Below are positions 1-11,871 of a DNA stretch of 64,000 nucleotides, piece by piece; position 1 is the first letter of the stretch, and every line of letters starts with the position of its first letter. This stretch comes from Lepiota brunneoincarnata (taxonomy: Eukaryota > Basidiomycota > Agaricomycetes > Agaricales > Agaricaceae). The DNA is taken from assembly GCA_023014365.1 (NCBI GenBank), contig JAEBUN010000018.1, forward strand, positions 868,001-932,000. The letters run 5' to 3'. The position numbers and the translations under genes were made by a program. The notes under the pieces were generated by a model, which saw nothing but the letters and a program-made list of their open reading frames with translations, was not told the origin of the DNA and ran no database searches.

Positions 1-580
1 CTACCTCGGCCCTCCGTCTCCCCACCTGGACCCAGGCCACTCCCCTTCATCGGAAATACTCTTCAGATGCCTATACAGCACCACAAAAGAGCTTCACCGA
101 ACGGGGTGCTAAATACGGGGACATTTTGCGGTTGAAGGGATTTGGGCAGAACATGATCGCCCTCAATAGCCTCGAGGCCGCCCGGGACCTGCTGGACAAG
201 CAGAGTTCCATATGTTCCGATCGACCGTGATTCGTTTCGCTTTCGGAGCTTATGGGTTGGAAACATGCAACGACGCATACTAGATATGACCGACGCTTTC
301 GAAGACACAGACGGTGGATCAATCACATTTGCAATTGCTGCACCATTGAACGATTTCGACCCCTACAAACGAAGGAGATTCTCGCCTGACTCGAAGGAAT
401 GATTCAAGACCCAGAAAATTTTGCAAAGCACTTCAAGAGGCATGTTGCAGCTACTATACTGAAAATCACCTATAATTGGGACGTGGTTTGTACAGACGAC
501 CTACTGTTGCAGCTCACAGACAGAGCAACCACGTTGACAGTCAAGTCAGGTTCTGCCATGGGTTGGCCGGCGATCTCACT
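1..580 (+). pseudogene. Cytochrome P450 N-terminal fragment, broken, cut by the window edge
   Basis: Translation in shifting plus-strand frames gives the N-terminal third of a fungal microsomal P450: a KYGDILRLKGFG stretch (about 99-134), then ALNSLEAARDLLDKQSSI and a SDRP motif ending near 227, then SELMGW, and from 399 a helix-rich piece (MIQDPENFAKHFKRHVAATILKITY) followed by DRATTLTVKSGSA. These match the region between the membrane anchor and the I-helix. No I-helix or haem-cysteine motif is present, so it cannot be an active enzyme. In-frame TGA codons lie at 228-230 and 387-389, and the frame shifts around 310-370. Homology fades after about 580, before the F-box module. Related P450 pieces recur at 5260 and 8757, which shows that the fragment was duplicated as part of the local array. 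P450 identity rests on motif recognition; the subfamily is unknown. Confidence 0.72.
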
Positions 581-809
581 AAAGGGGGACGACCAACCAA
601 TGAGCGAGACTCGAAATAGTATTCGGAGGTCAAGGAGGAACTACGTACTCCCATGAGCTCGCCAGTATATATATTATCTGCTTGTGCTCCCTCACCCCCA
701 ATAGGACGTGGTAATCGTGCCCTGCTCGCGAAAATCTAGCTCACAACACTCCATGCATCATCTGGAACGAACTCGGGATGCCTCTGCCATTCCAAAGGGA
801 TTCGCTACA

Positions 810-2378
810 ATGCCACTGACCCACGATATTTGGCATGAAGTGCTCGAGTATTTCCGATGGGACAACGAATACAAGCCCAGCGAAAAGCGCGTGAAGAGGA
901 TGTGCGCCCCCAATATAGCGCCTCGTTAGAAGCTGTAGTTCTCGGGTCATCAATTCCTCCGCATCCTCGCTTGAAAACACATATATCGAGGAATGGCGGG
1001 TTGAAGATAACGATAACGACAATAGGAAGTATTATTGGGTGAGCTCTCTTGCCTTTCTTGGTGTTCTCGTGGCTGATTTCAGGCGTACACCGATAGAAGT
1101 TGGAAAGACCGATTGAAGACGGGACAGTACGTTCTCGCGTACAAAGATACCTGGGTCAAACAAAAACTTTCTGCATCGATAGCTACACACACCAAACGGA
1201 AATGTACCTATGGCCTATGTTCGCAACGTGTTTTGGGCGTAATGGATTTCTCCTTCCGAATTTGCGGAGGCTCGAGCCGGACTTTGCCATGTTTTTGGAT
1301 TTTTCTCTGGTTATCCACCTAATCCCGATCCTTTCTCCTGCAATGATAAGCCGCAAGATAGACTGTTATTCTGACACTGGCGCAGTGCAGACGTTATTCA
1401 GATTGCTCAAGTCCCACAGGTGTGGGCTGAAGAGGATCGACGGCGCCGAGTATTTCTCGGCGGATCTCGTCTTTACATTGAAGTCTTTCAAGGACCTGAA
1501 GTCTTTTTCCATTTATTACGGACGGCTAATTAGGCACCGTACAGCAGGAGAATTGGTTTCCCCTTTCTCAGATCCTGAACCAGTTCACTTCTCTGACCAC
1601 GCTTCGGATCCGTCTCAAGGAGTCACTGGATTGTGGGGCATCAGTTCACAACTCCACTCTGGAGAGTCTCCACCTTGAAGGAAATGCCGACGCGTTGCAG
1701 AATTTCCTATTGAATCACCTGACGTCATCCTCTCTCCACACTCTATCATTGCAGGTTTCTGGGCGTGGTAATGTATCCTGGGAACACATATGCAAACGAG
1801 CCGCTTCGAACTTCTCCTATCTCCACTCTTTCACTCTAGCTTCGCGTCATAATCACCCACTGCTACTGCAAGACCTCCTGCTGATCCTGTCAAAGCAATT
1901 GACAGAGCTTCGGTTACATTTTAAGTCCAAGCAATTGACCACAGATGATCTCTTTGTGATGTTGAAGTTATTACCAACAAATCTCTGCACATTGTCGATC
2001 GACGCCTATGAGCAAGCGCCCTTTTGCGCTTCAACTTTGGTTCCACTATCCCAACTACCTCATTTGTATAGTCCCAGGCTTTGCTTGGACTTCACAATCC
2101 TTCTTGCTCCGCTGCCTACTACCGGTCTCTCATCGAAGAGCAGACTAGAGAAATTCTATACCCACCATCGTGAAGGCTCTGTCACCACAACGGAGTTGGC
2201 CATGCTCGCCCAAAATCTGGTTACTCTGTTCCCGAGACTCACAGCCACCGGACGCCTCTCCACGGAGGATGGAAATCTCGGTGCATGGATAATCATCAAA
2301 GAACTCGGGTACTCTAGGGTTACTACTTCTGTCTTTAGTCGAAGCTCGAGCTTCCCGCTATCTCTATTTATGTCTTGA
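810..2378 (+). pseudogene. F-box-like/LRR protein, array copy A, broken
   Basis: The copy starts with MPLTHDIWHEVLEYFR like the intact copies at 6040 and 9820. Exon 1 has lost about 55 bases after position ~922, removing the segment that reads SPSLTSIALDVLW in the intact genes, and runs into a TAG at 927-929. The intron donor (GTGAGC near 1038) and the acceptor before 1097 are still visible. Exon 2 opens with the conserved KLERPIEDG stretch at 1097 and shifts frame near 1560-1600. The reading continues in another frame from 1695 to a late stop at 2378, about 20 codons beyond the normal VFGRT end. Two independent lesions make it a pseudogene. The family is a recruiter-type F-box-like plus leucine-rich repeat protein; the substrate is unknown. 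Confidence 0.8.
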
Positions 2379-3315
2379 AGCGATGATGTGGAATGGGCAA
2401 GGAGCCCGGTCTCATGCACGCATGACCAGCGAATCGAATGTTCCGGTTCACCAGTGGTCCCAGTAGTTACACAATGTTTTGTTGATTTATGAAGATTCCA
2501 ACATCTTTCTTGGATGGCCTCAGTGCAGGAACGCTACATTGTTCCCTGCGCATCCTTCTAGCTCATCGGTCTGCTCTTTGGGCCTTCATATATTTAGGTG
2601 GAGTGGGAATGCTGTTGGATCGTATTATGTCAGAGGTGCCCGTTCCTTGTGTGGTTTGTATGGAAAGAATGTTCAATGCGAGCGCCGGCAGCAGTAAGGA
2701 GTATAACCTGAAGTGCAAACGGCAAATAAGAGACCAGGGAAAAGACTCATCACAATGGCCTTGTAGTCAAAGCGCTCCAAATTGAAACCCCGAATACCTG
2801 CCAGCCATTAGCTCAAATTATAGGACAGCTGTTGAATTTTCGTAAAGCTAAACGACCTCTTTTTTCCTATTCCCGAATCAGACGGTCATCGTTCCTCCTC
2901 AGGAGGCAGTCACATTGATCATATGGCGGCTCAGTCAAAGAGGACCCCTGGAAATACCCATATAAGTCGGAGGTGCCGGCCCCAATAAATCTTGTCCGTT
3001 CGCTCTGCTGGGAAGCCACAATTTTCCTTCCACCCGCCTCCAACCTCTTAGCAAATTTCTTCCAGTTGTTGGCCTAACACATGACCACCTCGTCTGGCCT
3101 ATGGGCTCTGACTTGAGGCACCTAGGCTTTTGTCCGGTCCTGATGAGGGCCCCAAAGTCCAGATTTGTCTTGTCTCCAACCTCTGACCTTAGTGGATATT
3201 TTCCGGCTCCCCACCGTGAGAATCGTGCCGTTAAAGATAATCTACCCCACAACACTCCATCCGTCATCTCAAACAAACTTGGGGTGCCTCTGACATTCCA
3301 AAGGTATTTGCTACA
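2379..3315 (+). other. Intergenic spacer between F-box copies A and B
   Basis: No gene is recognised. The stretch at about 2905-2940 (GATCATATGGCGGCTCAGTC) resembles about 13175-13200 upstream of copy E, so it is probably part of the duplicated F-box promoter module. Open frames here on the minus strand are antisense shadows of copy B. Confidence 0.5.
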
Positions 3316-4883
3316 ATGCCCCTGACTCACGATATCTGGCATGAAGCGCAGGTACGACATCGCAATCGATTCCAGAAGTGAAATGCAGGCGAAAAGGGCA
3401 GGTATCCTGAATATAGCGCTCCTTTCTCCATCACTGACATCCATTGCACTCGACGTGCTTTGGATGACGATGGACTCGTTGGAACCTGTGATCCAGGTTG
3501 TCAATTCCTTCACATCCTCGCCGGAAGACACATATATTGGAGAAGTGGAGGTTGAAGATGATGGGGATATGCGGTATTACTGGGTGGGCTCTCATACTTT
3601 TCTTGGTATTCTCATAGCTGATTGCAAGCCTATGCGCATAGAAGTTGGAAAGACCAATTGAAGATGGGGCAGTATGTTCTCTTGCACAAGAATATCTGGG
3701 TCGGGTACAGACTTTCTGCATCAGTGGCAGGACATACATGGCGGGAATGTACCTATGGCCTATTCTTGCAATGTGCTTCTGCCGCAACAGATTTCTCCTT
3801 CCGAATTTACGGAGGCTCGAGCTGAACTTGGACGAGTTGACTTTGCCTCTTGTTATCCATCTAATTCCGATCCTTTCCCCAGCAATAACAAGCCTCAAAA
3901 TGGACGGTAATTGGGACCCTAGTGTAGTGGACACGTTATTCAGATTGCTCGGGTCCCACAGGTGTGGGCTGAAGAGGATTGACGGCCCCGGGTATTTCCC
4001 ACCAGATCTCCTCCTTGCATTCAAGGACTTGAAGCATATGTCCATTTATTATGGGGAGGACGCTGTAGAACAGAAGCATTGGTTCTCCCTTTCTCATATC
4101 CTGAACTAATTTGCTTCTCTGACTTCCCTTCGGATCTTCCCTGATATGTCGCTAGATCGCGGAGCATCCCCATTTCACAACTCCACTCTGGAGAACCTCC
4201 ACCTCGAAGGTGATGGCGATGTGTTGCAGGGGTTCCTGTTAAATCAGCTGTCGTCGTCCTCTCTACCCACTCTATCAATGGAGTTTTATGAGCAAGATAT
4301 TTTATCCTGGGAGCACATATGCAGACAAGCCGCTTCAAACTTCCCCCGTCTCCACTCTTTCACTCTAACTTTGCACTACAATCCCACACAGCGTGCACTA
4401 TTACCGCATGACATCCTGCCGATTCTATCAGAGCGATTGACGGAGCTTCGGTTCTCGTTGATGTCCCACCAATTGAAAACAGACGATCTCCTGGTGATGT
4501 TGAAGATATTACCACCAAATCTCCGCATATTGTTGATCGACGGCAAAGACCAAGTACCCTTTTGCGCTTCAACTTTGGTTCCACTATCCCAACTACCTCA
4601 TTTATGCAGTCTCAGCCTTCATTTGGACTTCACGTTCCTTCTTACTCCACTGTCTGCCACTGGTTTCTCATCGAAGAGCAGGCTAGAGAAATTCCATACC
4701 CACCATCGTAAAGGCTCTCTCATGGCAACAGAGATGACCATGCCCGCCCAAAATCTGATTATTCTGTTCCCGAGACTCACAGCCACCAGATGCTACTCCA
4801 TGGAGGATGGAAATCTCGGTGCACAGAAAATCATCAAACAACTTGAATATACAATTGCCACCTCTGTCTTTGGTCAAACGTGA
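3316..4883 (+). pseudogene. F-box-like/LRR protein, array copy B, broken
   Basis: The start MPLTHDIWHEA is followed by loss of about a dozen bases, which shifts the frame inside the F-box-like segment. An ATG at 3341 re-enters the correct frame (YDIAIDSRSEMQAKR...). The intron is preserved (about 3584-3641, GTGGGC to CATAG). Exon 2 opens with KLERPIEDG at 3642 and runs to a TAA at 4107-4109, where both intact paralogs have CAA (Gln). The same frame then stays open to the normal VFGQT end at 4883. So there are two lesions: the exon-1 deletion and one nonsense codon. A protein starting at 3341 would lack the F-box core and could not bind Skp1 in the usual way. Confidence 0.8.
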
Positions 4884-5259
4884 ATAATTGTTGAGCTGCA
4901 ACCACCATCGCGCGTGTGCGTGTCTGGGTAGTATAGGGCGAAATAGGAGCGGGGAGCGGAAACTGACTGGTCTTGCGTTCTTCTATAATTGATGCTATGA
5001 ACTGACTATGATATGTCTGCCTTTCATGACTGGCGATGGGAAAATATCATACAAGCTCCTCGTTTCCACGTTTCTGTCGTGTGTTTCAGTTTACTGCTAT
5101 TTACCCTTGCACTGTGAGGGTCTAGATAGCGTTGACATTCTTAACTAAGTGAGTCAACAAATTTAATTATGGAAGAACAACAAGGGTTGTTCGACGGGTC
5201 TCGGTACTGGGGATGGGGGGGGATGGGGCTTGAGGAAAGCCTTGGAGATCCCAGGTGGT
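4884..5259. repeat. Conserved 3' flank of F-box copies
   Basis: Sequence after copy B at about 5010-5090 (CATGACTGG, then TCATACAAGCTCCT) recurs after copy C (7740-7830) and copy D (11530-11610). The 3' flank therefore duplicated together with the gene. No separate gene is seen. Confidence 0.6.
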
Positions 5260-5760
5260 GAGCCAAGGAAGGTATACTATACCCAAATCGCATATAATCT
5301 GGGCATGAGTTCTACGGGCAACCTGCGCGTGCAACTCACAGACAGAGCAACCACGTTGGGGGTCAGGTCGGGCTCTGCCGTGGGGACACTGATTGATGTC
5401 CACCCTCTGCTGCGACGCGGAGCGACGTGGCTCCCATTTACCTTGTGCCCATACAAGTCAACTTTGTCCCTAGTAAGCGCTGCCCTCAAGTGGGCGTCCT
5501 TACACTCAATATCTCACTTGGATGATCACGAAGCAGGACACCATGTTCCCTTTGCATCTTACTTGGTTCATCAATCTGCCCCTCAGGTTTGAGTTGAATG
5601 ACAATGAGGCGTTCCAACCATCGTCCGATCAACCTGAGGATGTTGTTGTATCATTTTGTACAGGAGGGAGTGTACATGTAGAGGATGCCATTTCCTATGG
5701 CGTAGCTATGGGGGGAGGAGACTTCTATGTTGAAAGAACTCACAGACGGCAAAGAGTATC
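5260..5760 (+). pseudogene. Cytochrome P450 internal fragment, array copy 2
   Basis: The frame 5230-5592 contains YTQIAYNLGM, then VQLTDRATTLGVRSGSAVGTLIDVHPLLRR, ATWLPF and an ALKWASLHSI stretch. This is the continuation of the P450 piece at 1-580, where the same DRATTLTVKSGSA block appears. It covers the middle of a P450 between helix C and about helix F. There is no N-terminus and no haem-binding motif. From about 5593 to 5760 it stays alignable at DNA level with 9060-9230 but not as convincing protein. It lies directly upstream of the promoter of F-box copy C, as the 8757 piece does for copy D. Confidence 0.65.
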
Positions 5761-5863
5761 CTGCAGAAATCCGGGATATCTCTAAGGTTTTCGCATAAAA
5801 TCGTAGGTGAGCTTTTAGTCTTGAACCGCACTCCTGATGCTTCAGCTAGAGTGGCGGTGATGC

Positions 5864-5873
5864 TATATATTTA
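5864..5873 (+). promoter_or_regulatory. TATA-like box upstream of F-box copy C
   Basis: TATATATTTA lies about 170 bases before the start at 6040, within a stretch (5808-5940) conserved upstream of copy D (about 9560-9690, where it reads TATACATTTA). Confidence 0.4.
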
Positions 5874-6039
5874 GCAATGAATAGATCACATGTAGCCGGC
5901 GCTCTTTCCTTTTTGCTTGATTCCCATCGGGCTAGGTTGCACTCCTTCTCCTCCAATAAGACGATCTACCTCATAACAGCCCATGCATCATCCGCAACGA
6001 ACTCGGGGTGTCTCTGCCATTTCAAAGGCATTTGCTACT

Positions 6040-7624
6040 ATGCCCCTGACTCACGATATCTGGCATGAAGTGCTCGAGTATTTTCGGTACGACATCGCAA
6101 ACGATTTCAAAAGCGAAGTACACGCGAAACGGATGGGCATCCTCAGTATAGCGCTCCTTTCTCCATCACTGACATCCATTGCACTCGATGTGCTTTGGAT
6201 GAGGATGGACTCGTTGGAACCTGTGATCCAGGTTGTCAATTCCTTCGCGTCCTCGTTGGAGGACACATATATCAGAGGAGTAGAGGTTGAAGATGACGAG
6301 GATATAGCGTATTATTGGGTGAGTTCTCTTGCTTTTCTCGGTGTCCTCATAGCTGACTGCAAGCCTATGCGCATAGAAGTTGGAAAGACCAATCGAAGAC
6401 GGGACAGTACGTTCCCGTGCACAAGAATATCTGGGTCGGGTACAAACTTTCTGCATCAGTGACGAAACATACACAGCGGAAATGTACCTATGGCCTATAC
6501 TTGCAACGTGCTTTGGCCGTAACGGATTTCTCCTTCCGAATTTGCGGAGGCTTGAGCTGAACTTGCAGGACGTGACTTTGGGTTTGCCTCTTGTCATCCA
6601 CCTAATCCCGATCCTTTCCCCTGCAATGACAAGCCTCGAGATTGACAGTTCCTTCGACACTGATGCAGCGCAGATGTTATTTAGATTGCTCAAGTCCCAC
6701 CGGTGTGAGCTGAAGATGATTGACTACGCTGGGTATTTCTCGCCGGATCTCATCCTTACATTGAATCCTTTCAAGGACTTGAAGTGCTTATCCATTTATT
6801 ATGGGGGGGATTCCATACAACGGGAGAATTGGATCCCCCTTTCCCGGGTCCTGAACCAATTTACTTCTCTCTCTACACTTCGGATTCTTCTCGATATGTC
6901 ACCGAATCGTGAAGCATCCCTGGTTCACAGCTCCACTTTGGAGAGCCTCCACCTCAAAGGAGATACCGACGCGTTGCATCATTTCCTGTTAAATCAGCTG
7001 GTGTCGTCCTCTCTCCGCACTCTATCGTTGGAGATTTCTGGGCGTGGTAATGTATCCTGGGAACACATATGCAAACGAGCCGCTTCGAACTTCCCCCGTC
7101 TCTACTCCTTCACTCTAACTTCGCATTACAATCACCCACTGCTACTGCAAGACCTCCTGCCGATCCTGTCAAAGCAATTGACGGAGCTTCGGTTAAAATT
7201 TATATCCCAACAATTGACCACGGATGATCTCTTGGTGATGTTGAAGCTATTACCACCAAATCTCCGCACATTGTCGATCGATGCCTTTTATCAAGCGCCC
7301 TTTTGCGCTTCAACTTTGGTTCCACTATCCCAACTACCTCATTTATGCATTCTCGACCTTCACCTGGACTTCACGTTCCTTCTTACTCCACTGCCTGCTA
7401 CCGGTCTCGCATCGAAGAGCATGCTGGAGAAATTCCATACCCACCATCGTGAAGGCTCTCTCACCGCAACGGAGATGACCGTGCTTGCCCAAAATCTGGT
7501 TACTCTGTTCCCGAGACTCACAGCCACCGGACGCTACTCCACGGAGGATGGAAATCTCGGTGCACAGAAAATCATCAAGCAACTCAAATATAGAGTTGCC
7601 ACCTCTGTCTTTGGTCGAACGTGA
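6040..7624 (+). CDS. F-box-like/LRR protein, array copy C, intact
   Basis: Two exons, 6040-6318 and 6377-7624, join in phase across a 58-bp intron (GTGAGT...CATAG with a CTGAC branch-like site) to give 508 residues. The N-terminus MPLTHDIWHEVLEYF followed by ALLSPSLTSIALDVLW is the F-box-like segment (about residues 1-70) common in mushroom F-box families. The rest is leucine-rich with regularly spaced repeats (LPNLRRLEL, TLRILL, TLESLHL, SLRTLSLEI, LPPNLRTLSI, LCILDLHL), expected to form a solenoid that selects ubiquitination substrates for an SCF ligase. The ATG at 6040 is chosen because it begins the conserved block shared by all copies. Its close paralog is at 9820. Function in SCF is inferred from the fold; the target is unknown. 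Confidence 0.85.
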
Positions 7625-7916
7625 ATTTTTGTTGAGGTGCAACCCCCATCGTCCACGTGCATGTCAGGATAGTATGGAATGAGATAGGAGCGGGGGAGCG
7701 GAAACTGAGTGGACTTGTGCTCTTCAATAGACGATGTTTTGGAATGACTGATATACTTGCCGTTCATGACTGGTGGTGGGAATTTATCATACAAGCTCCT
7801 TCTCCTCTCCACGTTTCTGTCGTGCGTGTTTGAGCTTACCACTATTTACTCCCGTGTCTTTAGGTAATGATGTGAGACGAGCAAGGAGCCCGGCCTCATG
7901 AATGCATGATCAGCAA

Positions 7917-8260
7917 GTCGAATGGGACAGATACGTGGCCATTGTGATATCCGGTGAGACGGATAAGCCTTGCTCGGGGATTTTTGCAACCACACCAGAG
8001 GCAGTGATAGTTCCAATAAGCATCAGCTTCTCTCTCAGCTCAATCTATCTGAGTAACACCAGAGCAGTGGCTATACTTTCAACCACCATAACGCCCTCGT
8101 CAGACCATGTACTTTCTCTCCGTGCTCAACTGCTGCTTCTTCCAACTTAACCCCACTAGACGTGGTACCATGGCATAGGCCTGAATTGATAGATGATCGT
8201 CAGAACTGCATTCGCGCTCGAACAGAAAACGCCGCAAAGAACTCACTGTTCTTCCATCCT
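7917..8260. repeat. Duplicated intergenic segment, first copy
   Basis: This stretch is similar to 11872-12220, with shared landmarks such as GGGGATTTTTGCAACCACAC and GCATAGGCCTGAATTGATAG-like words. It lies between an F-box gene and an APH remnant in both places, so it marks the same segmental duplication. On the minus strand it carries short open stretches (for example TITASGVVAKIPEQGFS in the second copy) that I do not recognise. Confidence 0.6.
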
Positions 8261-8745
8261 TCACTTCATCAAATCATCCTTGAGCGATCGATATCCCTCC
8301 CCTGACTCCCCCCTCAACTCCTGGTCATCCATCGTTTCCACCCTATTCAGCCAATCACGTACCCCACCCCTCCTGAAATCATTACACAGCAGCACAGCAG
8401 CATAAAAGTTATTCTTCAACCTGCTCGTCTGGTACGTATGTATCCATTCATGCCGGAACTGTGTCTTCTCCCACTGACGCAAGTGTTCAAAGTAGGCCGT
8501 GTCCGGTTCACCATCCTCGGCTTTGGAATAGCCCTCTACTTGAGGCTGTTCGGTGCGGGAGCGTCCCCGGAGGAACGAAGGAAGTGTGCATGCGTGCCAA
8601 AGAGGCACCGCTGAGCCACACTCCCAGTCAAGAATGCCTACCAACCACCCAGAGTTGTATATCAGCAAATTGTGAAATGATATTTCGTCGCGATGGATGA
8701 CTGAAAGGACCATCGTTGGGGGACGAGGGAGGGATGGTCTCACAG
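8261..8745 (-). pseudogene. APH-family phosphotransferase C-terminal fragment
   Basis: The minus frame encodes VIHRDEISFHNLLI followed by GILDWE, the catalytic HxDxxxxN loop and the metal-binding Asp segment of the APH/choline-kinase-like fold. It continues through a C-terminal part to QELRGESGEGYRSLKDDLMK. The N-lobe with the ATP-binding lysine is missing: the 5' end is replaced by a P450 fragment starting near 8757. It is therefore a truncated relic. The fuller but also broken copy at 12286-12990 has the same position relative to its F-box gene. Confidence 0.75.
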
Positions 8746-8756
8746 CCGCAGTAACC

Positions 8757-9230
8757 GTTACACCAAATCGCATATAATCGGGGTGTGGGTTCTACCGACG
8801 ACCTGCGCGTGCAACTCGCAGACAGAGTGACTATGTTGGGGGTCAGGTCGGGGTTCTGCCGTGGGGACACCAGTTGTTTTCTCCCCTCTGATGCGACGCG
8901 TAGTGACATGGCTCCTATTCACCTTGTACCTCCACAAGTCAACTCTGTCCCTAGTAAGGGCTGCCCTCAAGTGGGCGTCCTTACACTCAATATCTCACTT
9001 GGATTATCATGAAGCAGGGACACCACGTTCCCCTTGCAGCTTACTTAGCTCATCAGTCTACCCCTCAGGTTTGGGTGAGGTGACGATGAGGCGTTCCAAC
9101 TATTGTCCGATCAACCTGAGGATGCTGTTGTATCATTTTGTATAGGAGGGGGTGTACACGTAGGGGATGCCATTTCCTATGGCATAGCCTATGTGGGGAA
9201 GATATTTCCAAGTTGAAAGGACCCACAGAT
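8757..9230 (+). pseudogene. Cytochrome P450 internal fragment, array copy 3
   Basis: DNA closely matching 5275-5760. The frames give DDLRVQLADRVTMLGVRSGF and, after a shift, TWLLFTLYLHKSTLSLVRAALKWASLHSI, the same P450 block as in copies 1 and 2. A one-base indel near the GFCRG/GSAVG position breaks the frame. Catalytic P450 motifs are absent. It lies between an APH fragment and the solo LTR upstream of F-box copy D. Confidence 0.65.
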
Positions 9231-9321
9231 AACAAAGGTCATGCCACCCAAGGTGTAAATTGCGAGCAGCAAATGCACAAGTCTGAAGTGTCTGTCATAT
9301 TCTCAAATAAAATCATAGGTG

Positions 9322-9558
9322 TGTAAAGATATAGAACGTATATATTCAGCCTCGACACGAGAGCCGAAGTATAGCTACATGAATGGTACAGTATTCATAT
9401 CTACACTGCTCTACAAGTGATTGCCTAGAAGACAATAAGCACAATAGAAAGAGGTAACAATAAGGACGGCAGGAACATAGATAACGCTCAAAGAGCGAGC
9501 CGTAATCGTGGAGTAGAAATGTACAGCGGGACTCGGAACGCGTTTGCGAACCTCAACA
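9322..9558. mobile_element. Solo LTR, 237 bp, in the promoter of F-box copy D
   Basis: Aligning the regions upstream of copies C and D shows a 237-bp insertion in D. It begins TGTAAAGA, ends CTCAACA (TG...CA termini) and is flanked by a perfect 5-bp direct repeat AGGTG (9317-9321 and 9559-9563). Copy C has the uninterrupted AGGTGAGC junction at about 5806. These are the hallmarks of a solo LTR of a retrotransposon. Orientation is not certain; read on the minus strand it begins TGTTGAGG, like the Copia LTR at 58463. Confidence 0.8.
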
Positions 9559-9692
9559 AGGTGAGCCTTTTTTTCTCGGACCGCGCTCCTGGTGCTTCAG
9601 CCGGAGTGGCGGTGATACTATACATTTAACAACTAATAGATCATACGTGGCCGGCGGTCTTTTCTTTTCACTTGGTTCCCACTACACTCCTA

Positions 9693-9709
9693 CCCCCCCC
9701 CCCCCCCCC
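9693..9709. repeat. Poly-C tract
   Basis: A run of 17 C, about 110 bases before the start of F-box copy D and absent upstream of copy C. Its length may be inaccurate in an assembly. Confidence 0.8.
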
Positions 9710-9819
9710 AACAAGACGTGATAATCGTACCCTGCCCACGAAAATCCACCTCACAACACTCCATGCATCATCCGACACAAGCTCAGGGCGCCTCTGCCAT
9801 TCCAAAAGCATCTACTACA

Positions 9820-11403
9820 ATGCCTCTGACTCACGATATTTGGCATGAAGTGCTCGAGCATTTTCGGTATGACAGCACAAACGATTTCAAAAGCGAAGTA
9901 CACGCGAAACGGATGGGCATCCTCAGTATAGCGCTCCTTTCTCCATCACTGACATCCATTGCACTCGATGCGCTTTGGATGAGGATGGACTCGTTGGAAC
10001 CTGTGGTCCGGGTTGTCAATTCCTTCGCATCAGAGCTGGAAGAGACATATATCAGGGGAGTGGAGGTCGAAGATGACGAGTACATAGGGTATTATTGGGT
10101 GAGTACCCATGCTATTCTCGGTGTTCTCGTAGCTGATGTAAGCCTACGCCCATAGAAGTTGGAAAGACCAATTGAAGATGGGATGATACGTTCTCGCGCA
10201 CAAGAATATCTGGGTCGGATACAAACCTTCTGCATCAGTGACGAAACATATGCACCGGAAATGTACCTATGGCCTATACTTGCAACGTGCTTTGGCCGTA
10301 ACGGATTTCTCCTCCCGAATTTGCGGAGGCTCGAGCTGAGCTTGCAGAACGTGCCTTTGGCTTTGCCCCTGGTTATCCATCTAATCCCTATCCTTTCCCC
10401 CACAATGACAAGCCTCGAGATAAACGGTTCCTTCCACAATAGCGCAGCGCAGGTGTTATTCAGATTGCTCAAGTCCCACGGGTGTAGGCTGAAGAGGTTT
10501 GACTACGCCGGGTATTTCTCACCGGATCTCATCCTTACATTGAAGACTTTCAAGGAATTGAAGTCTTTGTCCGTTTACTATAGACGGGATGGCGTACAAC
10601 GGGAGAATCGGTTTCCCCTTTCTCAGATCCTGGACCAATTTACTTCTCTGACTACACTTCGGATTCTTCTCGACGCGTCACTGGATCGTGGAGCATCCCC
10701 ATTTCACAGCCCTACTCTGGAGAGCCTCCGCGTCGAAGGAGATAACGACACATTGCAGGAATTCTTGTTATATCAGCTGACGTCGCCCTCCCTCCACACT
10801 CTATCATTGGGGATTTCTGGGCCTGGCAAACTATCCTGGGAGCACATGTGCAAACGAGCCGCTTCGAGCTTCCCCCATCTCCACTCCTTCATTCTAACTT
10901 CGTATTATAATCACCCACTGCTACTGCAAGACCTCCTGCCGATCCTGTCAAAACAATTGACAGAGCTTCGGTTAAATTTTGTATCCCAGCAATTGACCAC
11001 GGATGATCTCTTGGTGATGTTGAAGTTATTACCACCTAATCTCCGCACATTGTCAATCTCCGCCCGTCATCAAGCGCCCTTCTGCGCTTCAACTTTGGTT
11101 CAGTTATCGCAACTACCTCATTTACGCAGTCTCAGCCTTCACTTGGACTTCACATTCCTCCTTGCTCCACTGCCTGCCCAGACTGGTCTCTCATCGACGA
11201 GCAGGCTAGAGAAATTCCATACCCACCATCGTGAAGGCTCTCTCGCGGCATCGGAGACGACAGTGCTCGTCCAAAATTTCGTTACCCTGTTCCCGAGACT
11301 TGCGGCCACCGGATGCGACTCCAGTGAGGAGGATAAAACTCTCGGCGCACAGAAAATCATCAAACAACTCGAATATAGAGTTGCCACCTCTGTCCTTGGT
11401 TGA
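9820..11403 (+). CDS. F-box-like/LRR protein, array copy D, intact
   Basis: Exons 9820-10098 and 10156-11403 join in phase across a 57-bp intron (GTGAGT...CATAG) to give 508 residues, the same length as copy C. The F-box-like N-terminus (MPLTHDIWHEVLEHF...ALLSPSLTSIALDALW) and the LRR blocks (LPNLRRLELSL, TLRILLDA, TLESLRVEG, SLHTLSLGI, LPPNLRTLSI, LRSLSLHL) line up with copy C along the whole length. It ends ATSVLG with a TGA at 11401, four residues before the VFGRT end of copy C, because of a base change near the terminus. Its promoter carries a solo LTR and a poly-C tract that copy C lacks, so expression of the two paralogs may differ (inference). Confidence 0.85.
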
Positions 11404-11871
11404 AAGTGAATTTTTGTTGGACTGCAACCCCCGTTGTGCATGTGCATGTCGGGATAGTACGAAACATGTTAGGGAGCGGGGAGCGGAAACTGACTGGACT
11501 TGCATTCTTCTATAGTTTTGATGCCTCGGAATAACTACGATATGTATGACTGGTGGTGGGAATTTATCATACAAGCTCCTTCTCCTCTCCGCGCTTCTGT
11601 TGTGTGCTGTTTCAGTTCACACCCGTGCCTCATATCAACGAAGCCAACAGCTGAACAAAGTGGCAGTTTGGAGGGCTCACAGATATTCAACAATGTAAAG
11701 ATACTCAATACCAGATAGTCATGTTGTGTCAGTGTCAGCGATTTCGCCGTAGCATTCATTTGGAGAGAACCAGAAATTGTTGTCCAAGAAGCCAATGCAA
11801 ACCAGACACCCCCTCAATCTGGCAACGAACTTTGAGGCATTATATACCCTTAGAGCAACAACAAACCGAGC

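Noticed and set aside
2935..3531. Minus-strand 198-codon frame
   Set aside because: Overlaps F-box copy B in antisense, and similar antisense frames recur opposite every F-box copy.
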